NCBI GenBank assembly: GCA_003482455.1
Contig: DMYW01000021.1
Span: 68,942 to 74,514, forward strand
Length of the DNA stretch: 5,573 bases
Reading direction: 5' to 3'
Source of the DNA: Rheinheimera sp.
GTDB lineage: Bacteria > Pseudomonadota > Gammaproteobacteria > Enterobacterales > Alteromonadaceae
Positions within the stretch are counted from its first letter, which is position 1. Every line of letters starts with the position of its first letter. Made by a program: the position numbers and the translations under genes. This document shows positions 1 to 5,284 of the stretch, piece by piece. Below the pieces are notes generated by a model. It saw nothing but the letters and a program-made list of their open reading frames with translations. It ran no database searches and was not told the DNA's origin.

Positions 1-80
1 GCAAAAAGCCATAAAGCTGCTGGCAAATATTTATTAAAAAATGCTAAATTCAACAAATCCTCTGTTTTTGAGCCACGATA

Positions 81-677
81 ATGACCCTGAAAACCACCGA
101 CGACGCCTACTGCAGTACCACCGAAGCCGCCCGCCTGTTGGGTTTGTCCGTGGGCACAGTACAAACCATGGTGGAAGATGGGCGGTTAACCGCCTGGAAA
201 ACCGGCGGCGGCCACCGACGGATCGCCATGGCGTCCGTGCAGCAGTTGTTGCAAGCGCAACAAGGCAACGCGCGGTTGCCCGCGTCAGACGCCTTGTCGG
301 TGTATGTGGTGGAAGACGATTCGACCTTGCTGGTCACCTACGAAAAAATGCTGCAGCGTTTTGGCGTACCGATGCACATTAAGTTATTCGACAATGGGTT
401 GGATGCACTGCTGCAGCTGGGGCAACAAGCGCCGCACCTGCTGATCTTAGATTTAGAGATCCCATTTTTAGACGGCTTTGAAATGCTCAAACGCATTCGT
501 GGCTTTGCTGGCGAAAAACCCGCGCATATCTTGGTGGTCAGTGGCCTCGCTGGCAGTGAACTGAGCCAACATCCGGCCTTGTCGGGGGTGGCGGTGCAAC
601 CCAAACCGCTGCCGCCGGAGTTTTTACACGGCTATATAGTCGCGCTGCAGCAAGCCTATTTGCCGCAGCACGCGTAA
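81..677 (+). CDS. Response regulator with N-terminal excisionase/MerR-type HTH and C-terminal receiver domain
   Basis: This 198-residue protein is probably a cytoplasmic DNA-binding response regulator controlled by phosphorylation. Residues about 10-57 form an excisionase-family (HTH_17-like) winged helix-turn-helix: STTEAARLLGLSVGTVQ gives the helices and the GGGHRR turn gives the wing. Residues about 72-193 form a receiver domain with acidic pocket E78-D79-D80, phosphoacceptor D124 in LILDLEIP, S154 at the Thr/Ser position and K175 in QPKP, so all catalytic positions are present. The order (DNA-binding first, receiver last) is the reverse of the common OmpR/NarL layout. The ATG at 81 sits directly before the HTH and has a weak GAG at about 8-10 bases upstream; the 80 bases before it are A+T-rich. 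It converges on the CheY-like gene downstream. Its target and partner kinase cannot be read from the window. The domain calls are strong; a role in chemotaxis or surface behaviour is only a guess. Confidence 0.9.
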   Translation: MTLKTTDDAYCSTTEAARLLGLSVGTVQTMVEDGRLTAWKTGGGHRRIAMASVQQLLQAQQGNARLPASDALSVYVVEDDSTLLVTYEKMLQRFGVPMHIKLFDNGLDALLQLGQQAPHLLILDLEIPFLDGFEMLKRIRGFAGEKPAHILVVSGLAGSELSQHPALSGVAVQPKPLPPEFLHGYIVALQQAYLPQHA

Positions 678-832
678 CGGCCTGCGCCAGTTCCAGTAGA
701 TTTGCCTGCGGGTATGTTGGTCAGCGTGCCTGCGCAGCTGTGGCCTCAAACGCAGCGAGCATGCGGTTTGGCCGCTGGGCTCGCGCGCGTCAGTCCGTTT
801 TACCTTCAAAGGAACAGCGCAAAGTTTCACGA

Positions 833-851
833 AGCGCGGTTAACTCGCGCT
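833..851. terminator. Possible bidirectional stem-loop between convergent genes
   Basis: AGCGCG (833-838) pairs with CGCGCT (846-851) around a 7-base loop, between the convergent stop codons at 677 and 875. The position suits a shared terminator. Neither strand has a following T-run, so it is not a classical intrinsic terminator, and the call is weak. Confidence 0.25.
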
Positions 852-874
852 AGCAAAGGCCGTCGGCTGCGCCG

Positions 875-1252
875 CTAGTCCACCGACAATTTAAGAATTT
901 TTTGCACCAGCGCCAACAAGGAATCCACGGTAAAAGGTTTGACCATCCAAGCCGTCGCCCCCAATGCCCGCCCCTGTGCCAATTCAGTCTGACTGCCTTC
1001 GGTCGTTAACATCAGCATTGGAATGTGCCGCAATTGGTGATCGACTTTCATCTGCCGCAGCAGTTCAATGCCGCTAATGCCGGGCATATTGATATCACTG
1101 ATCACCAAGGCCGGTGGTGTCGCCTGCATCGTACTCAACGCCTGAGCGCCATTGCTGGCCTCGATAATCGGCAAGCCAAGATGCGCTAGCGCCATTTTGG
1201 TAACGGCGCGCATCGCCGCAGAATCATCAACGATTAGAATTGGTTTATCCAT
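875..1252 (-). CDS. CheY-like single-domain response regulator
   Basis: This 125-residue protein is a complete receiver domain with no output domain, the size expected of CheY-type proteins that act by phosphorylation-dependent binding to a partner. Visible motifs are acidic pocket D9-D10 in ILIVDDS, phosphoacceptor D53 in VISDINMPG, T83 in LTTEGS and K105-P106 in MVKPF, so phosphotransfer chemistry should be intact. I chose the ATG at 1252 because GGAG lies 6 bases upstream on the minus strand and the protein then starts MDKPILIVDD, as is usual for the family. An in-frame ATG at 1270 adds six residues but has no ribosome binding site. The gene converges with the HTH-receiver gene and is codirectional with the repeat protein, 458 bp upstream, so a shared operon is unlikely. 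The LTTEGSQ stretch resembles CheY/PilH-type receivers. No kinase, methyl-accepting protein or motor gene is in view, so the pathway is unknown. Confidence 0.92.
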   Translation of the reverse strand: MDKPILIVDDSAAMRAVTKMALAHLGLPIIEASNGAQALSTMQATPPALVISDINMPGISGIELLRQMKVDHQLRHIPMLMLTTEGSQTELAQGRALGATAWMVKPFTVDSLLALVQKILKLSVD

Positions 1253-1362
1253 CAGTGGCTCCAACAGCATGACAACAAGAACCCAGATGCAGCCACTGCC
1301 TTGGCAGTAGTGCCGAACCAGCCTGCCTAAACGCCCTTGTCGCGGCGCGGCCTGTCATGTTG

Positions 1363-1391
1363 AAACTACCTTAAATTGACATTTTCGTCAA
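1363..1391 (-). promoter_or_regulatory. Candidate promoter for the CheY-like gene
   Basis: On the minus strand TTGACG (1391-1386) is separated by 17 bases from TAGTTT (1368-1363), about 110 bases upstream of the start at 1252. The -35 match is good (5 of 6); the -10 match is poor (3 of 6). The -35 lies inside the palindrome at 1373-1394. This is a pattern match only. Confidence 0.3.
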
Positions 1392-1394
1392 TTT
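1373..1394. promoter_or_regulatory. Perfect 8-bp palindrome upstream of the CheY-like gene (possible operator)
   Basis: AAATTGAC (1373-1380) and GTCAATTT (1387-1394) are exact inverted copies around a 6-base spacer. A second inverted pair, TTTGTT (1393-1398) and AACAAA (1405-1410), adjoins it. Being A+T-rich and overlapping a candidate -35, the pair looks more like a protein-binding site than a terminator. The regulator is unknown. Confidence 0.35.
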
Positions 1395-1429
1395 TGTTGT
1401 TTATAACAAATTAATCAAAATGAATGGCA

Positions 1430-1572
1430 CTTTATCGACGACGCTTGCCACAAAGCAGCGACACCGTAGGTTTTAATGCTGGTGTCGATAAAGCCCGTGT
1501 GACACCAGCTGGATACAGATAGCTTTGGCCAATCACGGCAGCGGTTCAGCAATAAAGTGGCAGCTGCCGTGA
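1430..1572. repeat. Cluster of overlapping inverted repeats in the intergenic region
   Basis: The 458-bp gap between the stop at 1711 and the start at 1252 holds no convincing gene but is unusually rich in exact inverted repeats. CTTTATCGAC (1430-1439) pairs with GTCGATAAAG (1484-1493). CGACACC (1459-1465) can pair with GGTGTCG (1481-1487). GCTGGTGTC (1478-1486) pairs with GACACCAGC (1501-1509). TCACGGCAGC (1533-1542) pairs with GCTGCCGTGA (1563-1572). The first three stems share bases around 1478-1493, so they are mutually exclusive. It could be the structured 3' end of the repeat-protein transcript, the leader of the CheY-like gene, or a decayed mobile sequence. I see no attC R boxes here and no T-tract. 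Confidence 0.5.
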
Positions 1573-1710
1573 CGGTACTCAGGCAGCCAAGCCGCACTGT
1601 TGGATGGATAACGCGCTCGGCCGCAACGTGTCAATTCAGAACACAACGCCAAAGCATAGGGTTTCCCGCGTGGACCCAGCGCAGGCAAATGCCGGTCAAG
1701 TTCAGTCGCA

Positions 1711-3279
1711 TTAGTGTTGCGACGGACCTTGCTCGGCGCGCCACTGCCCTTGCTCACGAATAATTTCATGCTGTTTGACCAACACCTGCAACACCCCTGC
1801 CGGCAACACCTGATAACGCACCGAGCCATTGGTAAATTGATACAGCCGAACCGGACACGGTTTTGCCTGCTTGCGACAAGGCTCACGTAACACGGCGCCC
1901 CGCAGCACAATCTGCGCCCTAGTTTGTTTATTGACCCCGAGGTACTGCACCTGATCGCAAAATTGCGCCTTGCCGCATAACGGCGTTAACGTCACCACAA
2001 AGGACGGCGTCTCCAGCACTAACGGGAGATGGGCACTGGTTGGCGCAACCGTGGGGGCGGTATTTGCAGTCACGGAGTTGGACGTGACGGGGCTGGAAGT
2101 CACGGGGCTGGTAGAAACGGGGTTTGTCATGGCGGGATTTGTGGCAACGGTATGAGCCGTGACAGGCGTTGCGATAACGGGATTTGTCATGTCCGGGTTT
2201 GCTGCGCTGTTCGTGGAGGCAGTGCTTGCGGCTTTATTGTCTGCCGCGGCCGCTTTAACCGCCGACGAGTTTGCCAACGGCGTTTTTACCGCCGCCGCAG
2301 TAGGTTGTGCGGCTGAGTTCACAGCGCTTGTTTCTGCCGCTACGGCTACTGCGTTGGTTGTCACTGCGGCTTCCGGCGTTACAACCACTGGGACTGCTGT
2401 ATTTGCCATAGGCGTTTTAACCGCCGCCGCCGCAGGTTGTGCGGCTAAGTTCACTGCGGTTGAGTCTACAGCTGCGACTACTGAGTTGGTTGTCACTGTG
2501 GCTACCGGCGCCACGACCACCGGGACTGCTGTATTTGCCATAGGCGTTTTAACCGCCGACGCAGCAGGTTGTGCGGCTGAGTTCACTGCGGTTGTTTCTG
2601 CAACTGCCACGACTGTGTTGGCAGTTACTGTGGCTACCGGCGTTACGACCACCGGAACTGCTGTGTTTGCCATAGGCGTTTTAACCGCCGCCGCAGTAGG
2701 TTGTGCGGCTGAGTTCACAGCGGTTGTTTCTGCCGCTGCGACGACTGCGTTGGCTGTCACAGTGGCTACAGGCGCCACGACCACCGGAACTGCTGTATTT
2801 GCCAACGGTGTTTTAACCGCCGACGCAGTAGGTTGTGCGGCTGAGTTCACAGCGGTTGTTTCTGCCGCTGCGACTACTGCGTTGGCTGTCACTGTGGCTA
2901 CAGGTGTTACGACCACCGGGTCTGCTGTGTTTGCCAAAGGCGTTTTTACCGCCGCCGCAGTAGGTTGTGCGGCTGAGTTCACAGCGGTTGTTTCTACAGC
3001 TGCGACTACTGCGTTGGTTGTCACTGCGGCTACAGGCGTTACAACCACTGGGACTGCTGTGTTTGCCATAGGCGTTTTAACCGCCGCCGCAGGTTGTGCG
3101 GCTGAGTTCACTGCGGTTGTTTCTGCCGCTGCGACGACTGCGTTGGCTGTCACTGCTAAAGGCTGCGCCTTGTTCGCAGGATGCGCCACCGCATCACCAG
3201 TATCGGCCGCCACCACGCCAGCACTGCCAGCCACTAACCCTAACCCTGCCACTAAACCCCACACACTCAATTGCCGCAC
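1711..3279 (-). CDS. Exported Ala/Val/Thr-rich tandem-repeat protein with four-cysteine C-terminal domain
   Basis: I do not recognise this family. With the GTG start at 3279 it has 522 residues. The start is preferred because GGAGAGG lies 6 bases upstream on the minus strand and the product then begins with a compact signal peptide (MRQLSVWGLVAG, then AGSAGVVAA and a cleavage-like AA-DT). An ATG at 3318 adds 13 residues but has no clear ribosome binding site. After the signal come six full copies and one partial copy of a 44-residue repeat containing ETTAVNSAAQP and AVKTPMANTAVPVVV. A Ser/Thr/Pro linker with short NPV/SPVT repeats follows. The last 100 or so residues are different: less biased, basic, with Cys at 435, 441, 468 and 475, spaced C-x5-C and C-x6-C, which suggests two disulfides outside the cytoplasm. 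The repeats resemble an extended stalk or spacer presenting the C-terminal domain in the periplasm or at the surface; that role is inferred. It is codirectional with, but far from, the CheY-like gene. Confidence 0.75.
   Translation of the reverse strand: MRQLSVWGLVAGLGLVAGSAGVVAADTGDAVAHPANKAQPLAVTANAVVAAAETTAVNSAAQPAAAVKTPMANTAVPVVVTPVAAVTTNAVVAAVETTAVNSAAQPTAAAVKTPLANTADPVVVTPVATVTANAVVAAAETTAVNSAAQPTASAVKTPLANTAVPVVVAPVATVTANAVVAAAETTAVNSAAQPTAAAVKTPMANTAVPVVVTPVATVTANTVVAVAETTAVNSAAQPAASAVKTPMANTAVPVVVAPVATVTTNSVVAAVDSTAVNLAAQPAAAAVKTPMANTAVPVVVTPEAAVTTNAVAVAAETSAVNSAAQPTAAAVKTPLANSSAVKAAAADNKAASTASTNSAANPDMTNPVIATPVTAHTVATNPAMTNPVSTSPVTSSPVTSNSVTANTAPTVAPTSAHLPLVLETPSFVVTLTPLCGKAQFCDQVQYLGVNKQTRAQIVLRGAVLREPCRKQAKPCPVRLYQFTNGSVRYQVLPAGVLQVLVKQHEIIREQGQWRAEQGPSQH
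2269..3156 (-). repeat. 132-bp tandem repeat array inside the exported protein gene
   Basis: Six full units and one 99-bp partial unit of a 132-bp repeat encode the 44-residue repeat. On the plus strand the marker GGCGTTTT recurs near 2279, 2411, 2543, 2675, 2939 and 3071, with a GGTGTTTT variant near 2807, always 132 bp apart. The unit nearest the 5' end of the gene lacks one codon (an Ala in AAQPxAAAVKTP). Units differ by scattered substitutions, so this is not a very recent amplification, but they are close enough to recombine or slip. Because the unit is a multiple of three, copy-number change would keep the frame. Confidence 0.95.
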
Positions 3280-3325
3280 CGCTACCCTCTCCCACGAAAT
3301 ATTCACCGCGCCTACCATAAAAGAG

Positions 3326-3510
3326 GCTGCCGCAGCTCAGCAATATCTCTGAGTAATTTTCACCCCAAAAACGCGAAAATTTCCCGCTTTCTCGTACTAG
3401 CGAAAGGTACAACCATTGTTAACACCCTGAAACAACGGACTTTTCACCCCCTCCGCCACTACCTTTTCCCAGCAAAGCAGGCAAAACAATCCGGCAACTT
3501 GCGGGTAAAA
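3326..3510. repeat. Diverged tandem repeat, copy A
   Basis: This block matches copy B at a constant offset of 227 bases over roughly 130 bp. Matched anchors include CGCTTT (3385), TCGTA (3392), TTGTTA (3416), TGAAA (3428), AGCAAAG (3471), AGGCAAA (3479) and GGCAACTTGCGGG (3493). Left of 3375 the offset shifts by one base. Weaker similarity reaches GCTG/CAGCA at about 3326-3340. It lies just upstream of the repeat-protein start, so it may contain that gene's promoter; no clean -10/-35 is visible. Confidence 0.7.
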
Positions 3511-3549
3511 CACCCGAAAACCCCAGTTCTTGGCATTTCAGTCCAAAAT

Positions 3550-3741
3550 GCTGATTTTATATACAGCACTTTTACTAAGTTATTTTAGCGACGAAAAACG
3601 GGAAATTTCCCCGCTTTGTCGTACCAGCGATCGGAACGCAAATTGTTAATGGGTTGAAATGAAGGGATTTCCGCGGTAAGGTCGATGTATTAATTTCAGC
3701 AAAGAAGGCAAACCTGCAAGGCAACTTGCGGGGAAATTTCC
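3550..3741. repeat. Diverged tandem repeat, copy B, with terminal inverted repeat
   Basis: This is the partner of copy A, ending 13 bp before the first cassette junction. A 14-bp exact inverted repeat, GGAAATTTCCCCGC at 3601-3614 and its reverse complement at 3728-3741, frames a 141-bp segment. Each arm contains the 10-bp palindrome GGAAATTTCC. In copy A the same arms are recognisable but decayed (GAAAATTTCCCGC near 3375 and GCGGGTAAAAC near 3501). A small hairpin GCAAG/CTTGC lies at 3716-3729. No ORF of note is present. The function is unknown: it could be a small non-autonomous element, a duplicated regulatory region or a relic of the integron platform. Confidence 0.65.
3551..3566. promoter_or_regulatory. 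LexA/SOS-box-like palindrome
   Basis: CTGATTTTATATACAG fits CTG-N10-CAG and agrees with the gammaproteobacterial LexA consensus CTGTATATATATACAG at 13 of 16 positions on either strand; it is flanked by a further G/C pair. The minus strand reads CTGTATATAAAAT, which includes a -10-like TAAAAT. Integron integrase promoters are known to carry LexA boxes, but no integrase is seen here. The nearest genes are the repeat protein (minus strand, start 270 bp away) and cassette 1. The core CTG-N10-CAG alone is expected about once in a window this size by chance, so only the A/T-alternating centre makes it notable. Confidence 0.4.
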
Positions 3742-3786
3742 TTCTAATAAATTGTTAGCCATATAGGCATGCATAGAGAGATTTTT

Positions 3787-4287
3787 ATGAAGTATCTAGT
3801 TGTCTTAGTTCTATTGATGCAGTCGCTCTTTTTATGTGCTGAACCTGCTTTAGAAGTAAAAAAATTACTTGAGACCTCCCCAGACACTATCGAAGAGTCG
3901 ATGGATAGCATTGATTCATTGAAAATTTTAAAGAAACAAGGTGTCATAAATGAAAAGGCCGATGTTCAAGGGGATTATCATCATTTTTACTTTCCGAAGA
4001 AAGAAGTAGTAATATTTGGTGCAAAATTGATTGCGTTGGATCATGAATACCTCACTGACTATATAGGCTGCTGTGTTAATCCAGGCGTGGCAGTTGTTCT
4101 GAAAAAAATGGATGGTTTTAATTCTAATGAGATAGATGCTTTTGCAAAGCAATATTCGTGCAATATAAACGATATAGAGAAAGCCCATCTTCCAGATTTA
4201 GTAATAAACAAGGTTGGTCTCACAAATAATAAAGCGTATTTGTTTCAAATCTCATGTAAACAGAACGACAAAATTCATGAATATTAA
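3787..4287 (+). CDS. Cassette 1 gene: small A+T-rich exported protein of unknown function
   Basis: I do not recognise this 166-residue protein. It starts with a typical signal peptide (MKYLVVLVLLMQSLFLCA, then EPALE), with cleavage most likely after Ala18. Cys17 is not in a proper lipobox because Leu precedes it, so a lipoprotein is less likely. The mature part is mixed alpha/beta and lysine-rich, with cysteines at 95, 96, 125 and 157 that could form disulfides in the periplasm. I chose the ATG at 3787 because AGAGAG (3775-3780) lies 6 bases upstream and the signal peptide then starts properly; an in-frame ATG at 3769 adds six residues (MHREIF) before it. The start lies 33 bp inside the cassette, and the stop is 40 bp before the attC, a normal cassette layout. 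Base composition is clearly more A+T-rich than the chromosomal genes to the left, which fits acquisition by transfer. Confidence 0.8.
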   Translation: MKYLVVLVLLMQSLFLCAEPALEVKKLLETSPDTIEESMDSIDSLKILKKQGVINEKADVQGDYHHFYFPKKEVVIFGAKLIALDHEYLTDYIGCCVNPGVAVVLKKMDGFNSNEIDAFAKQYSCNINDIEKAHLPDLVINKVGLTNNKAYLFQISCKQNDKIHEY

Positions 4288-4326
4288 ACAGTTTTTTTAG
4301 TTTGAGTCGTTGATATTCGGTTTTAG

Positions 4327-4403
4327 TGCTAACAAGCCGCGGCACTTTTCGGCCTTCGGCCGCAGCGCCGCTCACTAAGGTTCGCGCGCGCGCATAGTTA
4401 GCC
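4327..4403 (+). other. attC site of cassette 1
   Basis: A 77-bp recombination site runs from R'' TGCTAAC (4327-4333) to R' GTTAGCC (4397-4403), whose sequences are nearly complementary. Between them lie a C+G-rich L'' region (GCCGCGGC), a TTCG-capped hairpin (CGGCC/GGCCG at 4350-4362) and a CGCGCGCGCG stretch that can pair as L'. Its first 20 bases are nearly identical to those of the cassette 2 attC, so the two sites share ancestry. Confidence 0.8.
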
Positions 4404-4749
4404 GTTAATCGGGTTTTAAAGTTTTTGGCTGGTTCTGCAGCCAGCACCAAGGAGGTGGCTTTGTTCGGGCAGTTCGTTGCTTGGGTAAAGTACAAACGGA
4501 AATTGCGTTCTTCGTTTCCCTTCTGGTAGTTTGGTGTTCACCAAATGTTTACAGATTCCGCTCAGCGCGTTATGGCAGCAAGCTGCAAAAGTCAGCTGTG
4601 TGCGGGGTAAGTTTTAAACTTGCACGTGCGGCGTTGTTAGGGTTTTAACGTTGCCCTTATCCGGGCTTTAGGCTAACAAGTCGCGGCACTTGCGGCCTTC
4701 GGCCGCAGCGACGTCAACTGCGATGCAGTTGCCGCGCGTGCGCTCAGCG
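4398..4749 (+). mobile_element. Cassette 2: no conventional gene
   Basis: There is no convincing gene of normal size on either strand before its attC begins at 4671. The 273-bp body is related to cassette 4 in ordered blocks: CGGGTTTTAAAGTTTT (4410-4425), AAGGAGGTGGCTTTGTTCGG (4449-4468), CCCTTCTGGTAGTTTG (4518-4533), GGCAGCAAGCTGC (4574-4586) and GCACGTGCGGCGTTGTT (4622-4638). It contains hairpins TGGCTG/CAGCCA (4426-4443) and GCAG/CTGC (4575-4586). A perfect AGGAGG at 4450-4455 is followed after 5 bases by TTG and a 22-codon frame (4461-4529). Possible roles are a small RNA, a micro-peptide, a promoter cassette, or a decayed gene. The evidence supports shared descent but not a specific function. 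Confidence 0.75.
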
Positions 4750-4755
4750 TTAGGC
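4671..4755 (+). other. attC site of cassette 2
   Basis: An 85-bp site runs from R'' GGCTAAC (4671-4677) to R' GTTAGGC (4749-4755). GCGGCAC near the left can pair with GTGCGC near the right, with one extra base in the left arm, as expected of attC L boxes. Two strong internal hairpins are visible: TGCGGCC/GGCCGCA (4691-4707) and CAACTGC/GCAGTTG (4715-4731). Confidence 0.85.
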
Positions 4756-4762
4756 CTTGCCA

Positions 4763-5179
4763 ATGAATACGTTCACCATCGGTGGTACAGATTTCGGAAT
4801 CAGCCAGGCAGAGTCGTGCATCACGTTTGATCATGGTCAATTGACCATTGAGATCCGAGGCGATGCGGATGTATTCACAACCATTACGAATAACGAAGAT
4901 TCAGAATGGTCGTGGGCTCTATATCCTCCCCATCTGTATATTCGTAGTCTAGAAACGAAAGATGGAAAAGCAACTTTGAACGGCGACGATGAGGTCGAGG
5001 TAGCGCTGTACATGATGGAGCACAACACAATCCTGGATGCGGCAGTTTTGGTTACATCCGCCCATAGCGTCGACGTGTCGGGCATCGTCGATCTATTGGG
5101 CGAAAGAATGCCTTTTAATGTTAAGTTTGCGCAAAGTATGGCTGGCCCTTCCATTCCAAGGGAAGCTCCATCGGCCTAA
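4763..5179 (+). CDS. Cassette 3 gene: 138-residue soluble protein of unknown function
   Basis: I do not recognise the family. The protein begins MNTFTIGGTDFGIS, is acidic, and has alternating hydrophobic and polar stretches such as GQLTIEIRG, HLYIRSLET and DEVEVALYMME that suggest a beta-rich fold. There is no signal peptide or membrane segment, so it is probably cytoplasmic. I chose the ATG at 4763; a TTG at 4757 adds only two residues. The start lies 13 bp inside the cassette, so the AGG of the GTTAGGC core (4752-4754) is the only Shine-Dalgarno-like match, 8 bases upstream. Translation may therefore be weak or depend on upstream translation. The TAA stop (5177-5179) is part of the GCCTAAC R'' box of the attC, a compact arrangement common in cassettes. 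Base composition is higher in G+C than the cassette 1 gene, suggesting a different donor. Confidence 0.78.
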   Translation: MNTFTIGGTDFGISQAESCITFDHGQLTIEIRGDADVFTTITNNEDSEWSWALYPPHLYIRSLETKDGKATLNGDDEVEVALYMMEHNTILDAAVLVTSAHSVDVSGIVDLLGERMPFNVKFAQSMAGPSIPREAPSA

Positions 5180-5284
5180 CCCATCGTTCAACCGGACATA
5201 CTCCGGCGTTCCTGCGCCGGGCTTCATTTCATTTTCGCCTGGCTTCGTCACTCTGTCGCATGCCGGTTAACTCAAACGTTAGCC
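5174..5284 (+). other. attC site of cassette 3
   Basis: This is the clearest attC in the window. R'' GCCTAAC (5174-5180) faces R' GTTAGCC (5278-5284). L'' TTCAACCGG (5187-5195) pairs with L' CCGGTTAA (5263-5270), leaving C5189 unpaired; on the bottom strand this is the extrahelical G that IntI recognises in known sites. An internal hairpin CCGGCG/CGCCGG lies at 5203-5220. At 111 bp, and with no shared interior, it differs from the attC sites of cassettes 1 and 2. Confidence 0.92.

Noticed and set aside
742..773. Hairpin as intrinsic terminator of the HTH-receiver gene
   Set aside because: The stem needs bulges and there is no T-tract after it.
1533..1910. 125-codon minus-strand frame overlapping the end of the repeat gene, and a neighbouring 60-codon frame at 1415-1597
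   Set aside because: The first overlaps the real gene in another frame; neither has a ribosome binding site or recognisable motif. A worn gene fragment cannot be excluded but is not supported.
2269..3156. CRISPR-like array
   Set aside because: The repeats are contiguous 132-bp coding units with no unique spacers.
2159..3352. 397-codon plus-strand open frame antisense to the repeat protein
   Set aside because: It is kept open by the 132-bp repeat, whose length is a multiple of three. It has no clear start signal. The minus strand instead gives a signal peptide, a Shine-Dalgarno and a non-repetitive C-terminal domain.
3654..3683. Cassette promoter (TTGAAA, 17 bases, TAAGGT) reading into cassette 1
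   Set aside because: The -10 matches only 3 of 6 positions, and nothing else supports it.
3600..3754. attC or recognisable attI left of the first junction
   Set aside because: GTTAGCC is present at 3754, but I could not find a facing R'' box with complementary L boxes within a normal attC length; attI cannot be recognised from sequence alone.
4220..4495. 91-codon minus-strand frame across the cassette 1 attC
   Set aside because: It spans a recombination boundary and overlaps the cassette 1 gene; it is a by-product of the C+G-rich attC.
5037..5270. 77-codon plus-strand frame running through the cassette 3 attC
   Set aside because: It overlaps the better-supported cassette 3 gene and translates the attC hairpin, a common source of spurious hypothetical proteins.
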